Position numbers and translations under genes: made by a program
NCBI GenBank assembly: GCA_001600455.1
Contig: BCKC01000006.1
Span: 310,001-374,000, forward strand
Length of the DNA: 64,000 nucleotides
From: Endocalyx cinctus
Taxonomy: Eukaryota > Ascomycota > Sordariomycetes > Amphisphaeriales > Apiosporaceae
Direction of reading: 5' to 3'
Part shown: positions 23,901-37,100 of the stretch, one piece after another
How positions within the stretch are numbered: the first letter of the stretch is position 1
Layout: every line of letters begins with the position of its first letter
Notes under the pieces: model-generated
Database searches by the model: none
Seen by the model: the letters and a program-made list of their open reading frames with translations, nothing else
What the model was told of the DNA's origin: nothing

Positions 23901-24015
23901 TTTTTTTTTTTTTTTTTTTTGACAAAAATTAATTTAAATCATTTTTATTATTTTTTATTTAATTTAATTTTTTTTTCCGGAGAGCTGATAGATAGTTCAT
24001 AAGGATTGATGATGA
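14998..24015. other. gene desert, first third
   Basis: AT-rich, with no supportable gene. Short low-complexity features include a CT run at 15663-15680, (TAAAA)n near 17660-17685 and 20864-20920, TACGGAGTA at 20233-20241, a 14-bp palindrome ATCACCTAGGTGAT at 23443-23456, a poly-G run near 22989-23006, and a poly-T run near 23901-23920. A 69-residue ORF at 16375-16584 has a good start context but no recognisable motif. Confidence 0.5.
20864..20920. repeat. (AAATA)n-type microsatellite
   Basis: Runs of AATAAAATAAAAATAAAG-type units end in an ATT-rich half (TTATTATTATTATTATG). Same family as the array at 10198-10262. Confidence 0.7.
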
Positions 24016-24934
24016 TCATGATGACTTGCAGTGATCCGATGTGACGGTGTAAGCCCCAGCTTTTTCCAGCTTTTTGACTCCTTCTTTCTCAGCTAAGCTG
24101 CATGATATCAGAGTCGCACCCCATTTCCTCCCCGTATATACGGGACCCTGTGGAGATAGAGGCAGAGGGAGAGTTACGAAGAACACATGGAACGAATATA
24201 TCCACACTTGATAGATAGATGCTACAAATACTTACATTGGAGTAGTGGGATGGGGGTTTTTAGGGGGGAGAAATGGGGCCCTTATCAACGTGGCCAAGAA
24301 CTACGGGGCCTCGTATGCAAAAGCAAGTCGGTCGTAAGGCGATGGGTTCTTATTCTTGATCGCCGTCGTATTGGTGACGGTAAGTTCATGACGAATCCAC
24401 TGGAAAATCAGTAGTAAGATATTAAAATATTATAATAATAATTATTATTATTATTAGTAGTATGGAGAAAGCAAACAATAATCGAGCACTGCATAACATC
24501 ATACCCCTTTTCTTCCTTCTTTCTTCAGGTGATGGATACGAAGGATCCATTGAATAAATCCAGCTCGTGAATTCCCGCCACGAGGTTGACTCAGCCCGGT
24601 ATACCTGTCGGCAATGTTCTGTAACGCGTTTGAATGGCTATTGTTTCCATTTTCGCGTAGAAAAAAAAAAGTTATTTACTTATCTAGTGCATGTTTTAGT
24701 TTTCAATTGCCGTTTATCATTATTATTATTCACAAGCCACGTAGGAAATAATAGATCCTTTCAGTTGAAATCTGCCCATCATCTGCTCATTCTTCGTTCA
24801 CTCTCAGCCAGCCCCCTTTGGATTCAGAATGACATCATTGCCTCAGCTCCTTATGGAGCGTAGATCACGTCACTTTTTTTTTAACCCCGGGGAAATCGGG
24901 AACGAAGCTATATGCCGTTTCTTCTTGAAACTTG

Positions 24935-24970
<36 letters not shown>

Positions 24971-27900
24971 AGCATATTGATATCATTACCATTCTAGGAT
25001 TGACTGAATGACTTACCTTGCATCTGTCCAATAGGTCTAAGATAGAAAAAATGCTATAAGGTTAAGAAGATCAAAGTTCTTGAAGATCGAAGTTTATCTC
25101 TGACAGATCGAAAATAATCCGCCGTTCCAGTAGTGTAAAAATTCAACCCCATGGTTCGATGCGCTATGATGGCGGGGATTTACAGGTGGTCTCGCACTAA
25201 TGTAAGACCTATAGTAGGTTTTAGAGTACCCGCTATAAGTTAAAAACAAGCCTACACTGCAACGCACATGTTTTACATACATGAATTTCCCAAGTCAAAG
25301 GAAGATCTCGATACGCAACCACCAAAGTAGAGGGGTGGGCCAGAGAATTTGTCGGGTATTTCGACTTCCTTTTTCAGTCAACCTGCTCCTCTCTCGTAGA
25401 TGGAAAAGGAAATACTAGAAAACCCAGGGACCCAACAAAAACAAAAACGTGAATATCAATACAGGGAAAAATCTAAACGGTCACGTCACTGCGTTGAAAA
25501 AGACCCTCGAGCTGCCCCAGTGACCCCATCTGCCTGTTTATCACAACTCTTGGCTGTTGGGGATTTAGTATAAGGGAAAAGTATACATCCTCCCTCGGTA
25601 TCGACATGCCGAACCCTGTTTTTGATTTCTTCACTTCTGTAACCCTAAAGTAACAACTACAACTTGTAACTTGTCAAATCGCGTGGGAATCATCTGACTA
25701 GGTAGTAGCCATTTAATATTATTGCGAAAGTAGATAATCTAGGTACCTAGTCAGTCAGGTAATCAATTAACCTAATCAATCAATCAAGAAGCTCTATCCG
25801 GCTAATTGGTACAAAGACAGGTGATATTTTATGTAATCCGTAGTTGTAACCGTAACTACGGTATACAGTTACCGAGGATCGCCTACTTCTACAGGGCGTT
25901 CATGCTACGTAGACAGGCGGGATTATTCACATGAAGGGCGCGCGAAAAAATATAAGAGAGATCTACAAATTTCCGCATAAGTAAGAGAGATCTCTTCTCA
26001 GATGGGATAACGACGCACCGGGGGGGGAGACATTTGATCGACCGCGTAGTATCCAGTCGGTCGTCATCACGACACTTCCCACCAATGTTGGATAGATGTA
26101 CTTTTCTTCTTGTTCAAAGTCCTAACGTGGCCTTGTCACCGTCTTTTTTCTTTTAAGCCCTCTTGCTATTCTGTCACCGGTACCCTATCTTAGGTAACAT
26201 AAAAGACCAAGAGGAGAAATCAATAGAGATTCTGCCTTGCACTTCCCCGATCTTACTCATCACACTGCGTCATGGGGTCGTATGGATGGGACAAGGTAAC
26301 ATATCTTGTAGACAGGTCTACCAACAATGTATCACCAACCAACCGATTCACCAAAAGTAACTAAGCAAAACCAACAGGAAACACTTATTTCCAAAGTCCG
26401 TCTATGAGTGGGTGGTCTATCTAGGGTAGAATAGGACAAGAATAAGAAAGAGGTAGCAAAAAAGTTACATGTCAAGTCGATAAGCGGCGATTTGCATATT
26501 TGCATCCGCCGGGTCAGCCCGCTGACGTTCCGGACGGGAAAGTAGTCACAAGACATCTTGATAGCGGGTAAGGGAAAATCGGTAAGCAATGATAGGATCA
26601 TTTTGCGAGGTTTTATTATTATTCTTATTCTTATTCTTATTTCCCTCTTTTAAACATCCCTATTATGGATATTTCTATTCCTAAAGCCCTTTTTTTCTTC
26701 TCCTTGTATAAGGGGGGAAAAATCCTTTGTACTTTGTGCTGAAAAGAAAGGGAAAGAAAAAAGTGATGATGCGAGTGGCCTTTTCTTTCCCCAAACACTC
26801 CACCTCCCTTAACCCCGTGGCGTCAGAATACCCCATACCCGCAGAAAAAAAAAACCCCACCCCTTGCCTATCTATTCCCTCATAACGGTGGTATTAGGAT
26901 TCTTATGTTATTATTATCCTTCCTCTCGACATTGCAACTGTACACATGACCGTTATTACTTTTGAGTGTGAAATGGGTTTCAAGTAGCAGAAGGAAATTG
27001 TGAATTAAAAATAGGTAGGTAATCATAATTACAAAAAAAACAGCGCAACCCCAAAATATCCTCGCAATACTAGCATCTAAGGAGTAACTGGTTGCGAGAG
27101 TCTTGACCGACTTATCGTCATCATTATTTAAAAGTAAGAAGAAAAAAATAATTAATATTTCGTATCATCATAAAACCGTTACCAGGTTTATATATTTCTA
27201 TCTGTCCAGTTGTCGGCATATCTATTCCATGTAAGGTCCATGCATGCATACAAAGTATACCACATTGATTTTCAATGCCCTGGCCGGGTTTTGGCCTCCT
27301 GAAAAGACGGCCTGAGAAGAGATGCTATATGTGGTATCTATCCGCGCTTGCATGATAACAAACATCCGTCCCTAAAACGCTCCTCCGAAGGAACGACCAG
27401 AAGGGATGGGAGAAGGGGAGAAAAAAAAATAAAATAAACAAGGGATGGAGATATATCCCAACGGAAAGATACATCATCAGATAGTAAATGATATTTTCTT
27501 TTTTTTTCCCTTCCGGGTGGTCGCGTTTGCCCCTTGTACCTGAAGCAACCCCCTTTTTTTTCCCGTTAATTACCTATAGCGATCTTCAGATATATAGATA
27601 TTGTAATACGCGAAGAGTTACACTCGGTCTCGCGTGTGAGAGCGTGCCACACTCTTGGGTAGGAAGTTGGGGATAGTTAATAATAAAACCTCTCGTGGCC
27701 GAATAATAAGGCCGAAATAACCAAAAAAATTCTCAAAAAATGAATATCAACGCCTCCTTCATACATGACACGTACATATTCATACACGCATATTTATTCG
27801 AATGATCCTCCTGTTGGGTGTTATAGGGCAGCCCTACGAGCCGGAGGGATAGCGAGAGGGTTGATTGATGGATGTTCTCAATCCTACCCCAACCTCTCCC

Positions 27901-30900
27901 ACGCGGACTCGCCCTGCGTAGTGTAGCGGTGTTCTTTTTTTTTCGTCGAATGCAATGCAACGCTACCCGCACGCGCGCGACGAAATAAGCGCCGAACCGC
28001 TTGTGTGGAGGTAGAGAATAAGGCAAGGTGAGCCGTGTGATTCCTTTGTTCTGTTACCTTTTTCTCCCTTAGATAAAAAAAAAAAAAGTACAGTTTTTCG
28101 CATGGCATCGTCGTCGCATCACAATTCGCTAGAATTCTTTTCTAGGACTGAATGAGCAAGATAAGGAGAGAGGGAGAAAAGCGGCAAGTAAACCAAAAAA
28201 GCCTCCATTCTCAGAACCCGTGACCCATCCTCCTTTTCTGACATGCAGGAGGAGATATTTATATATATATATATAATTTCCAAACATAGGATCGAAAGTG
28301 TTGCTCTCTCTCGGCAGAAAGAATCTAGTCCGCGTAACCCCATGAAACGAAACAAGGAGGATTCGTTCTTTTCTGCTAAGATCGTTCATCCAGCCATCCC
28401 ATACGTTCAACTTTACGGCACACCTACATGTAGCGTATGTATGTCAGCTTAGATAAACGTTCGCCTTGGGATCGATTTTTTTTTTCTCTTCTTTTCTTTT
28501 GCGTGTCATTTGGTTCAGCTCCCCGGAATAGATATGACTCGCATGTTCAGGTTATTATTTCCTTGGCTTTTTTTCCGGGTTATGACCTAGAAAGGAGAGA
28601 AAACACGATGATTTCCCTTTTTGACGAGACATCGTCTACACGAAAGCGAGAGAGAGAGAGAGAGAGAAAAGATGCTGTCATCAACTTGTTTATCTTGGCA
28701 TCGTATTTCTCGCGAGTGTGGAGTTAGTATACAAACGTACGTGTTACGAAACCGAAAAAAAAAGAAGAGAAGGACGCCCTGCTTCGACTTAGCTCAGCAC
28801 TAACTGTAACTAAAGAAGTACTTTGAAAATAATTCGTGAAGAAAAGGGAACCAATCAAAAAGAAAGGAAAAATAAAGTAGAATACTATTGAATAATACGA
28901 CGTAAAATAAAATAAAATAATTAAAATAATAAAATGAATTTTTATTCCAGTGTATTATTCTAGTTGCTAAGCGTTTGTGACGTATGACGACGACGTGCCT
29001 TGAAAAACTCCGGCAATACTCCATCTAGTCCTAGTCTATGTACGTACATTAGGACCGAGTTGCTGTTAGAATGAACTAAAAAGGATACCTAAGTATACTA
29101 GCTAGTGTGTCAAAAGGTATCGAGTCTCGAGGAGATCCTCAGTTACTGTATACTCTATTACGAGATTACAAGGCTGGTGACGTAGAAAAAGAGGCTCTTT
29201 GGACGATGCGCGGCGAAATATCCCTACTTCTGTTCTGCCAAATACCGGCTTCAGCGCTTTTTTTTTTTTCTAGGTTTTAAGGTACCATTTTACCGCCTGC
29301 GGGCTTGGAAGCCACCTGAAAAGTAGCCTTACGCAAGACTGGGGAATGTGGCCAATAATCTTAATCAGGAATATAATACACTATACTGCACTACATAGTA
29401 TGTACTGTATGCAGGTAGTAGTAGTAGTATCATAATAATAATAATACTAATATTATTATTTTCTTGTCGCATGATCCATATATTTTCATTTGTTTGTTAA
29501 GTATTCGGTCGAAGGTAACTAAGTTCTTTGATAAAACTTTCCTGAGTCGCCGGGATGAAGCTTGTAAGTCGTGTTATTATTATTATTTTCGCCGGATTTA
29601 CAACGATGGTGCCTAGAGAAGTAACTAGTAGAGGAGTAATACCGGCTGAAAAGGTGGTACCGAGGCGGAGTCTCCTCACGGCCACCCGCCTATCTCTAAC
29701 GGTAAATACCGTGACGAGCCGCAATCGTACTTTTTTCTCTTCTCTCCTCAGAAAGTAGTGTACGCGATACTTACTTATCGTCCCTTATGTACGTACTTGG
29801 TTTAATTGTGGAATTTATGGGACCCCTTCGCCGAGGGAGTGCCGCCCACCGAGTAAGTAACAAAATTTTTAGAGGGGAAGAAGGAGTACCGTTTAACCGA
29901 TTCGGAATTCTAGGTAGTAACAGGATGGAGTGCCGTACCGAAGGCTGTGTGTGTTATTGAAGATCTTTATTTTTCTTTTCTTTCTTTGCTCCTTTCACTC
30001 CCCCCTTTCCTCCGGCTCGAGCTTATCAGATGATAAACATAAAATGATATTGGGAAGTGCCGTAAAATCGGGAGCCGCGCGTTAAAAACCACAGTAAATA
30101 AGGCGGTGCCTCCTTCAAAAAAGCCTTCGTGACGGTCCCTCGTCAGCTGACGAATCATCCGTTTAAATCTAGCCCCCGAAGATCTAATCCACACATACAA
30201 CGTGGTCCAGAGCCTAGAACATGAAGAGACTGCAAAACCGCCTAAGATATGTGGAATGCTAAGGTTTCGTGACCCTTGAAAAGTCTTTCTTTTTTTTAAT
30301 ATTTTATTTATTTTAATTTTTAATTTTTTTTTTTTCTATTTTATTTACGAGATGTCGTAACCCCATCGTACCGCTGTAGTTATGCAGGTTTGATGCGTGA
30401 CCTTGAAGAATCTCAAACATCTTGATTTTTACTATCCATCGTGATCTATAAAACCCCGGGGAACGATGCGGCTCGTTAAGAGCTCCTGGCCAATGATCAA
30501 GTTTTGGTATGTCGACGCACTTGGCTATAAATCTAGATTTTCCGGGAAATGCGTATCAAAAAGCAGGCCGGCCCCTCGGTCTTGTGCTTTGGTTCCTGGC
30601 TAAGGGTACTGCTCGCCTATCAAGGCAACCTCCTAGAAAATATGCGCGTGTGTGTGGGTGGGGAGAGGGGGAGAGAGAGAGAGAGAGAGCGAGAGCGAGA
30701 GACAGGCAGATGGACCCTATATATGTGGATACGCACCAACGGCCCTTCTTTTTTTTGATGGACAAGTCGTTCCGAATTGCTCCGCCAGCACGCCGAACCA
30801 TTGAGATGTCAGGTTCGCAGAAGGAGGCGAAATTTACGTAAAGAGTCGCATGCATTCCGGTTTATAAACGTCCAACAGCTTATATGTAAATGGAGAAAAG

Positions 30901-33900
30901 GAAGAAAACTCCACTTTGTTTGTCTACCAGAAATAAAACTACCTAGGGACATTTCGGTCTAATTGGCGATTGAAAATACTGTGTAGAAAAAAAAAAACAA
31001 AAAGATGCTGAAACTCTCCGTCGGCGCACTAGGATAGGTAACAAAAAAAGTCGATAATAAAAATACCATATAATAAAATAAGGTATATAAAAATAAAATA
31101 AGAAAAGATTGAATGACCTTTAGTGTAATTTAAGTGGTTTGCTCACTTTTGCCGATGCCGACCCGATCTGCTGATCTTTACCATAGGACTTTACCATGCA
31201 CGATTCTAGATTTCGTTCAACAAAAAAAAAAAAAAAGCAGCTGTTCAGGCCCTAGACAAGTAACCCAAACATTGGCAATTTTCAGGGTCCTTTTTTCCCG
31301 TCTTTCCGACCCCCGGTCGACAATCACGCCTCTTCCTCTGGTGAACTAGCTAGCCGCGAGGCGCGGTGGTCAGCAGAGAAGCGAAATCACGTTTGACGAT
31401 CAAGTGTTGTCTGAGAATCAGAAGAAATACATAGTAGAATAAAATAAGATAAAGTATGCTATTATTAAGTTTTTAGTACAAAGAAATTTGGGGGGATGGA
31501 AGAATGGGTTTTCCCCCCATCGGCATATTCAATTTGTTTAATTTATCCTAAACGAGACACATCTATGTTGTGTGCGTGATGTAGTAGTAGCAGTAATAAG
31601 TATACTATAATAATATCAATCTATTTTGTTCCTGAATATGACAAGTTGACAATTAGGAACGCGAGGACCCTTCTTGCAGGATGAGAGGAGACTAGGGGGG
31701 TTCGCGTGCGGTGCTTTTTTTTTGGCGACACCTTGGATACTAAGGACTCCATTTCGTCCCACGTGGGCGACCAACTTTCGGGGGATCTTGCAGGCAATAC
31801 CTGTAATAGTAAGCCAGCTCAACATGGGAAAAAACAATGCCAACGAAACCAAATTATCGCTATTCGAGTGGTGGTGGCGATAAAATGGATAAAGGGTCGG
31901 GCATTTCACATGATCAACTTTTCTTGGTTTGAATTACTATGTACGAACAACACGATAATGGGGGGGACTTATTAGACGATGTTATTAGGAGAAAGATATG
32001 TCGTCAGACTCCGTCTTCCCTGCTTCAGGTGCTGGCCAGGAGGCGGTCGGGCCTTGGTCTCAATTTCCATTCCTTGGTTTATCACGGTTTAGAGGAGGAA
32101 TAAGAAATAAGAAATATGATATGTTATCGAACAAGACAAAAAAAAAAACTTGCGCATTATCATCACCAAACCCGTCGGTGCCTAACTGGGGACTTTTGGG
32201 TTTCCGCCCTGTCGCAAAGTAAAATTTCCAAATACCTTTTTTTCTCGGAACCGCAGGAAGGGTATCGTGAACTGGGGAGGGGTTAGAGGGGGAGATGAGA
32301 GTCAACCATGCCGTCGGGTAGACAAACCGGATGATCCGTTTTGGGAAACCTTGCGAGTATTCAAAAAATAAAAATAAAAATAATAAATGATGATAATGCG
32401 GAAAACGCAAGGAGAGAGATTACGGAGAAACATGTTTCTATCATCCTCAGAATACATAGTATCTATGTCGACATATTTTCTTTCTTACTTTTTTCTTTTC
32501 CCCCCAAGAGTCTCATCTCCCCGCCTCCCGCCCCTTGTCCCGGCTTATCAAAGTCTGACACACAGCCAATGAAGTGCAGTTCGCGCCTTTAAGAATAAGA
32601 CAATACAGAGAGATGCTTACATGCAGAATTTCAAGCCTGGGCTTGTCGGAAAAGCAATCAGTTAAGATGATTGCTCTTTTATTCAACCTCCCCCGCAAAA
32701 AAGGTGTTAGGATCTTACAAGTGGGTAAAATAACAGAATAGAATAAAAACCAGGAAGGCTGCAGTGGGCGGGAGGATCTGTTATTAGTAGATAGATCTCG
32801 TATGCAAGCCTATCTATTACGTAGTTACACTTATCTAAAGGCCTAAGTAGACTACAAGAAGGCTTAGTTTAACGCTTTTTATTCTGATTGCCATAAACAT
32901 ACGCGTGCAGAAGGCGACTTTCGTAGTTTGCGCAATGGTTCGCTTGGCAAAAAAAAGTGCACTCGCATTAGTGATGTTTCTTCTTTCTTTCTTGGTTTGT
33001 TAATTATCCCAAGTTGGTCGGATGAGAACTTTTGTAAAATAATGCCACCGGGCCGTTACTATGGGATCATGTATCTCGAAGCAGTACCGAATAATACCTG
33101 GTCTTATCGGCACCTTCTGCCCGATCCTGGCAGAAAGAGATCTGCTGTCTCATCGACGAAGAAAGGGCGAACCGTGCCGCTGGTAAACTGAATCAGAATG
33201 GGTTGACTGGCGTGCCAAACCGTTTCGACGCTATTGGTCGGACCACTTCTCTCACTGTTCTCAATTTTCACTTTTTTATTTATTCATTATGAATTTATCT
33301 ATATATTTTTATATACTTTTCATTTTATTATTTTTGTATTAATGAGTTATTCTTCGTGAGAAATGATATGATACACCCTACAATGTAAGACAAGGATGCG
33401 GGAGAACAGCGGTTGGGGGTTGGAAACCTTTTTCTTTTTTTTCTTTTATCAAAAAGAACCTGGGTGAAAAGAACCCGGAAGACTTCCCCTACCCAAGTTG
33501 GTTGTTAGGTAACACTCTTTTCGGAAGGCTGTCTAACTCATTCGCCAATTACCCCTACCATAAGCAGTCGGAACCTTTTCACCCCTGGATCAAGTCTACT
33601 CTTCACCTGACTCGAGCGGCACCAGCAGGGTGGTAACGACAGTTACCGGTCATTTGGACATATCCATACTAACATTCGATAGCGACGAGCCTTGTCTATT
33701 TAATCAAAATGCCCTGCCGAGGATGGGTGCTACTATGTAAGATGCCTAGGCTGCCCCCAAATCGCGGAGTAACCTCGTTCAAAGACGTATGCGACGGAGG
33801 AAAGGGGGGTGAGTGGGAGAGAGAGCGAGGTTATACGCATCTAGGACTAGTGTAGGACATTCTTCTTTTGCCGACATTAACGTGCCTCTCATCCGCCGTG

Positions 33901-34088
33901 CAACCAGGAGATCCCGTCGAGTGTTGCAAAACTACACAAAAAAAAAGTAGCATGATATTCATGGATCAAGGATAAGAGAACAAGCGTAAACATCTCGCCT
34001 CTGGATGCAAGTGTCGGCCTACGTACACAACTACACTAAGGCGTATTCGATTGCTTATAATTTCTATCACATCATCTGTTCACGTACA
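24016..34088. other. gene desert, middle third
   Basis: No supportable gene. Contents include a 28-base poly-A (about 24940-24969), an 8-bp-arm inverted repeat at 25838-25861, an AT run at 28259-28275, GA runs at 28648-28667 and 30671-30689, (TAAAA)n near 28903-28935 and 31040-31105, and many poly-A/T tracts. A weak dehydrogenase-like peptide occurs on the minus strand at 24016-24207 (see findings). Confidence 0.5.
25838..25861. repeat. perfect short inverted repeat
   Basis: CCGTAGTT (25838-25845) and AACTACGG (25854-25861) flank an 8-base loop. There is no T-run after it and no adjacent gene. Confidence 0.7.
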
Positions 34089-34113
34089 ATGCACCGGGTC
34101 AGCACCGGTGCAT
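34089..34113. repeat. perfect inverted repeat, 9-bp arms, 7-base loop
   Basis: ATGCACCGG (34089-34097) and CCGGTGCAT (34105-34113) flank GTCAGCA. It is GC-rich in an AT-rich setting, far from any gene, and of unknown role. Confidence 0.8.
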
Positions 34114-37100
34114 CCATTTCCGGGATTGGCGACTGAAAAAGAAAGGGCAAAAAGAAATTCAACACCACCAGGAAAAGTCGGTAGCCTCATCATCACTTAC
34201 GATAATATAGGGGATGATATTATATATATATATATTTATATAACTATTGGTATTTCCAAAAGAACAACATGCTGGGAGCAAGTACAAGTAAGCAGATAAC
34301 TTAAGCAGAATCCGATGGGGCCGATGGGGTGTACCCCCACAGTTTTACACGTTGAAGCCAAGACTTGGAACCCCCTCACCACCTTGTTGTAAACCCCAGT
34401 TCCGGGGAACACTGCCCTTGATGTTCCGACACTTTAGTGCGCGGTGTATTAAGGAATTAATAGATCATGGGACGGGAAAGAAATTTTAAATTGGCCTATC
34501 GTTTTCGAGTTGTAGCGATATGATATGTCACCTTGCAAGTTACTGGACAATCGATAGGAGGAAACTCCGCCCACAAAAGTCTACCCCCATCTCGATTTCG
34601 ATAATAACCCTAAAACCAGGTCGCTGGAATTTCAGAAAAAAAAAAACTGAGACACTTCAACGTGATCAATAGGAATTAGTCAATTACATTAATTATCAAA
34701 AACAACAAACTTATCTGATTCATGTATACTAATAAATAATGAGTCGTAGATATTTATCATTTAGCTAGTTCGAATGTTGATGTGATTGATAAGTGATGAT
34801 AATGTATAATATTCTCTTTTGTTAGTTACCTTTTACAGTATGTCAATAGGTCGACCTTTTTATTCCCGTCTCTTTATTTATAGAGGAATTTAAGAATAAA
34901 GGTACGGGGTACATTATATATGAAATATGAGACGGAATAGGTACAGTACACCGTCGGACATATTTCGATGTTCTGTCGTGATTCCAGAAGCGCGTAGGAT
35001 TGCCAAAGAGGGTGGTTCGAAATCTAAACTACATGGGCACCCTAGCAGTTAGAGTGGTAACGAAAAACCCCTGACTACCACACCATAACGAAAGATGCCC
35101 ATCCTCCCGTAGGTATGTAGCATAATTTTGCATGCTATATTCATTAATTGTACGACTTGGAAATATGTCGTGATGGTTATGTGCAAGCAGGTTTACTGTG
35201 TATGTGTTACGGATATATGTGGGATAACATGGCCAGTTGATTTATACTAACACGGGCATATGTGGGATAATAAGTGGACAAGGTGAATTGTCAGTCTGAG
35301 GTTATTGACAAAATATACTGTCGGTGGATTCAATACCATATAAATAAGAATCCGCCCATAAAGTGAAATGAACATTTTAAATCCTACGCATGGTACTCCG
35401 TACGCAAAACACGCTATTAGCAAGAGAAGCAGCTCAAATCACCCTTCGGGAGGGCTGCATTTGGGGAAAGCGTATTCGCGAGAGGGATTGTTGCACTTCG
35501 CAGGCCAAAATTATCAAACATTCGTGGGGGTTTCAAATCATCCCGCGGTCAGCAAACGCCAGCAAAGACCGGATTTTTATTCATCGAAATGCCTAAGCAG
35601 AAATCAGATACGCATGTACTAAGCGGTGTTTTTTTTTTAACCCCTTGGATACAGCAAGATTTCAACACGTGCAACTCTCACCGATGCCCAAGTCGTCGCT
35701 ACCGTTAAATTTACCCATGCCATTATTTTTTTATCGTGACGCCGCATCCCGTCGCCTTCCCGATTTTTGCAGATGTCAGGGGAGGGGGCGCGGGGGGGAT
35801 AAAAAAGCAATATAGGAAAAACAATACGGAGTACGTATTTATATCATTAAATATACTTGAAGATTAAAAATAAAATAAAATGATGGCGAGCCATGTAAAA
35901 AGCGGTGATGGATACTCCCGATGCAATGGCTCCTCCCTGACGTCGACCACGAGTTGCCTCCCCTTCTTGACACAATTGTCCTTATATTGTAACCTTTAGT
36001 TTCCCGAAGGGGTCAATTGTGACGTGACGTAACCAAATTTTTTTTTCTGTTTCTTCAGAATGTAATCAAACTGCAGTGTTGGAAATACCTACATATATGT
36101 ATAAGCTATTGATATGATACCTAGTCTTTATTTCCAGATATCAAGAGTGGTATTGTTCCAGACATCATTCGATTTTGGTTAGAGTTTGAAGAGCCTCGGT
36201 CATGGTCAACGGGATGAGAAGCTGGTAATGCAAGTGGGTAATCCATTTTCCCTCGAATCCGTAGGAGAAAGTGAATAAAGAAAAACGTGGTAGTAGGATT
36301 GATAGGATTGACAAGTTGACATGGCTCTTTTGCTATCGCCTGCCATTTCGAGATAGTGTAGAATAGCCTTATCAATATCTTTATCGGGAACCTTTTATGT
36401 AGGGAGATCTCATACGGGAGTGCTTCAATTATTCATGTAACCTCGTGACAACGTCTGTGACCCACGGCGTAATTTTCTCTTTCCAGAACGAATTGGTCGC
36501 CGACCTAACCATAGTTACGACATTGCGACTTTGCATGATAAGCACATTTGGTTATTGATCGAAACTTGTCCGAAGTTCTATGTTTGATATCTCCTGTCGG
36601 GTGAATCAATGATCGTCGTTCTACTTTTAATAGCTGCAGCTATTTATTACGAAAACGAAGTCTTGGACCGTACGTAAATCCCCCTCCCTTATCTGAAAAA
36701 AAGAAAAAGGCCAAACACGTTCTATAAACTTTAGGTACGTACCTAAGTAGCAATAGTGATAGAAAAGGAATAGTTGAATGAGGCGCACATCTTGGATGAG
36801 CCACAAATTTCCAACGATAATAGTATATCTATAGATAGCATCTATAACATCCTACTCATCATATAGTACGACTATTCAAATAGATCGGGACTTGATTCCG
36901 ACGTGTTTAGTATGTTACGCGTGTCATGGCTAACACACTAGTATTGAGATTGAGGTTATCAATTTTGCTGGCGCGTATCAGTCTGATGAGCGGTTACAGC
37001 ATTGAGTTGCGATCGTTCTTCCAATTCCTTAACGGGAAGTTTCACTTAATTGGTGGATGAGAATATCCGTTTACTCACGCCACAGCCGGGTTACTAGGCC

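Noticed and set aside
32605..32640. AATACAGAGAGATG, reminiscent of the U6 snRNA ACAGAGA region
   Set aside because: The flanking sequence does not match U6, and the AGC triad and 3' stem are absent.
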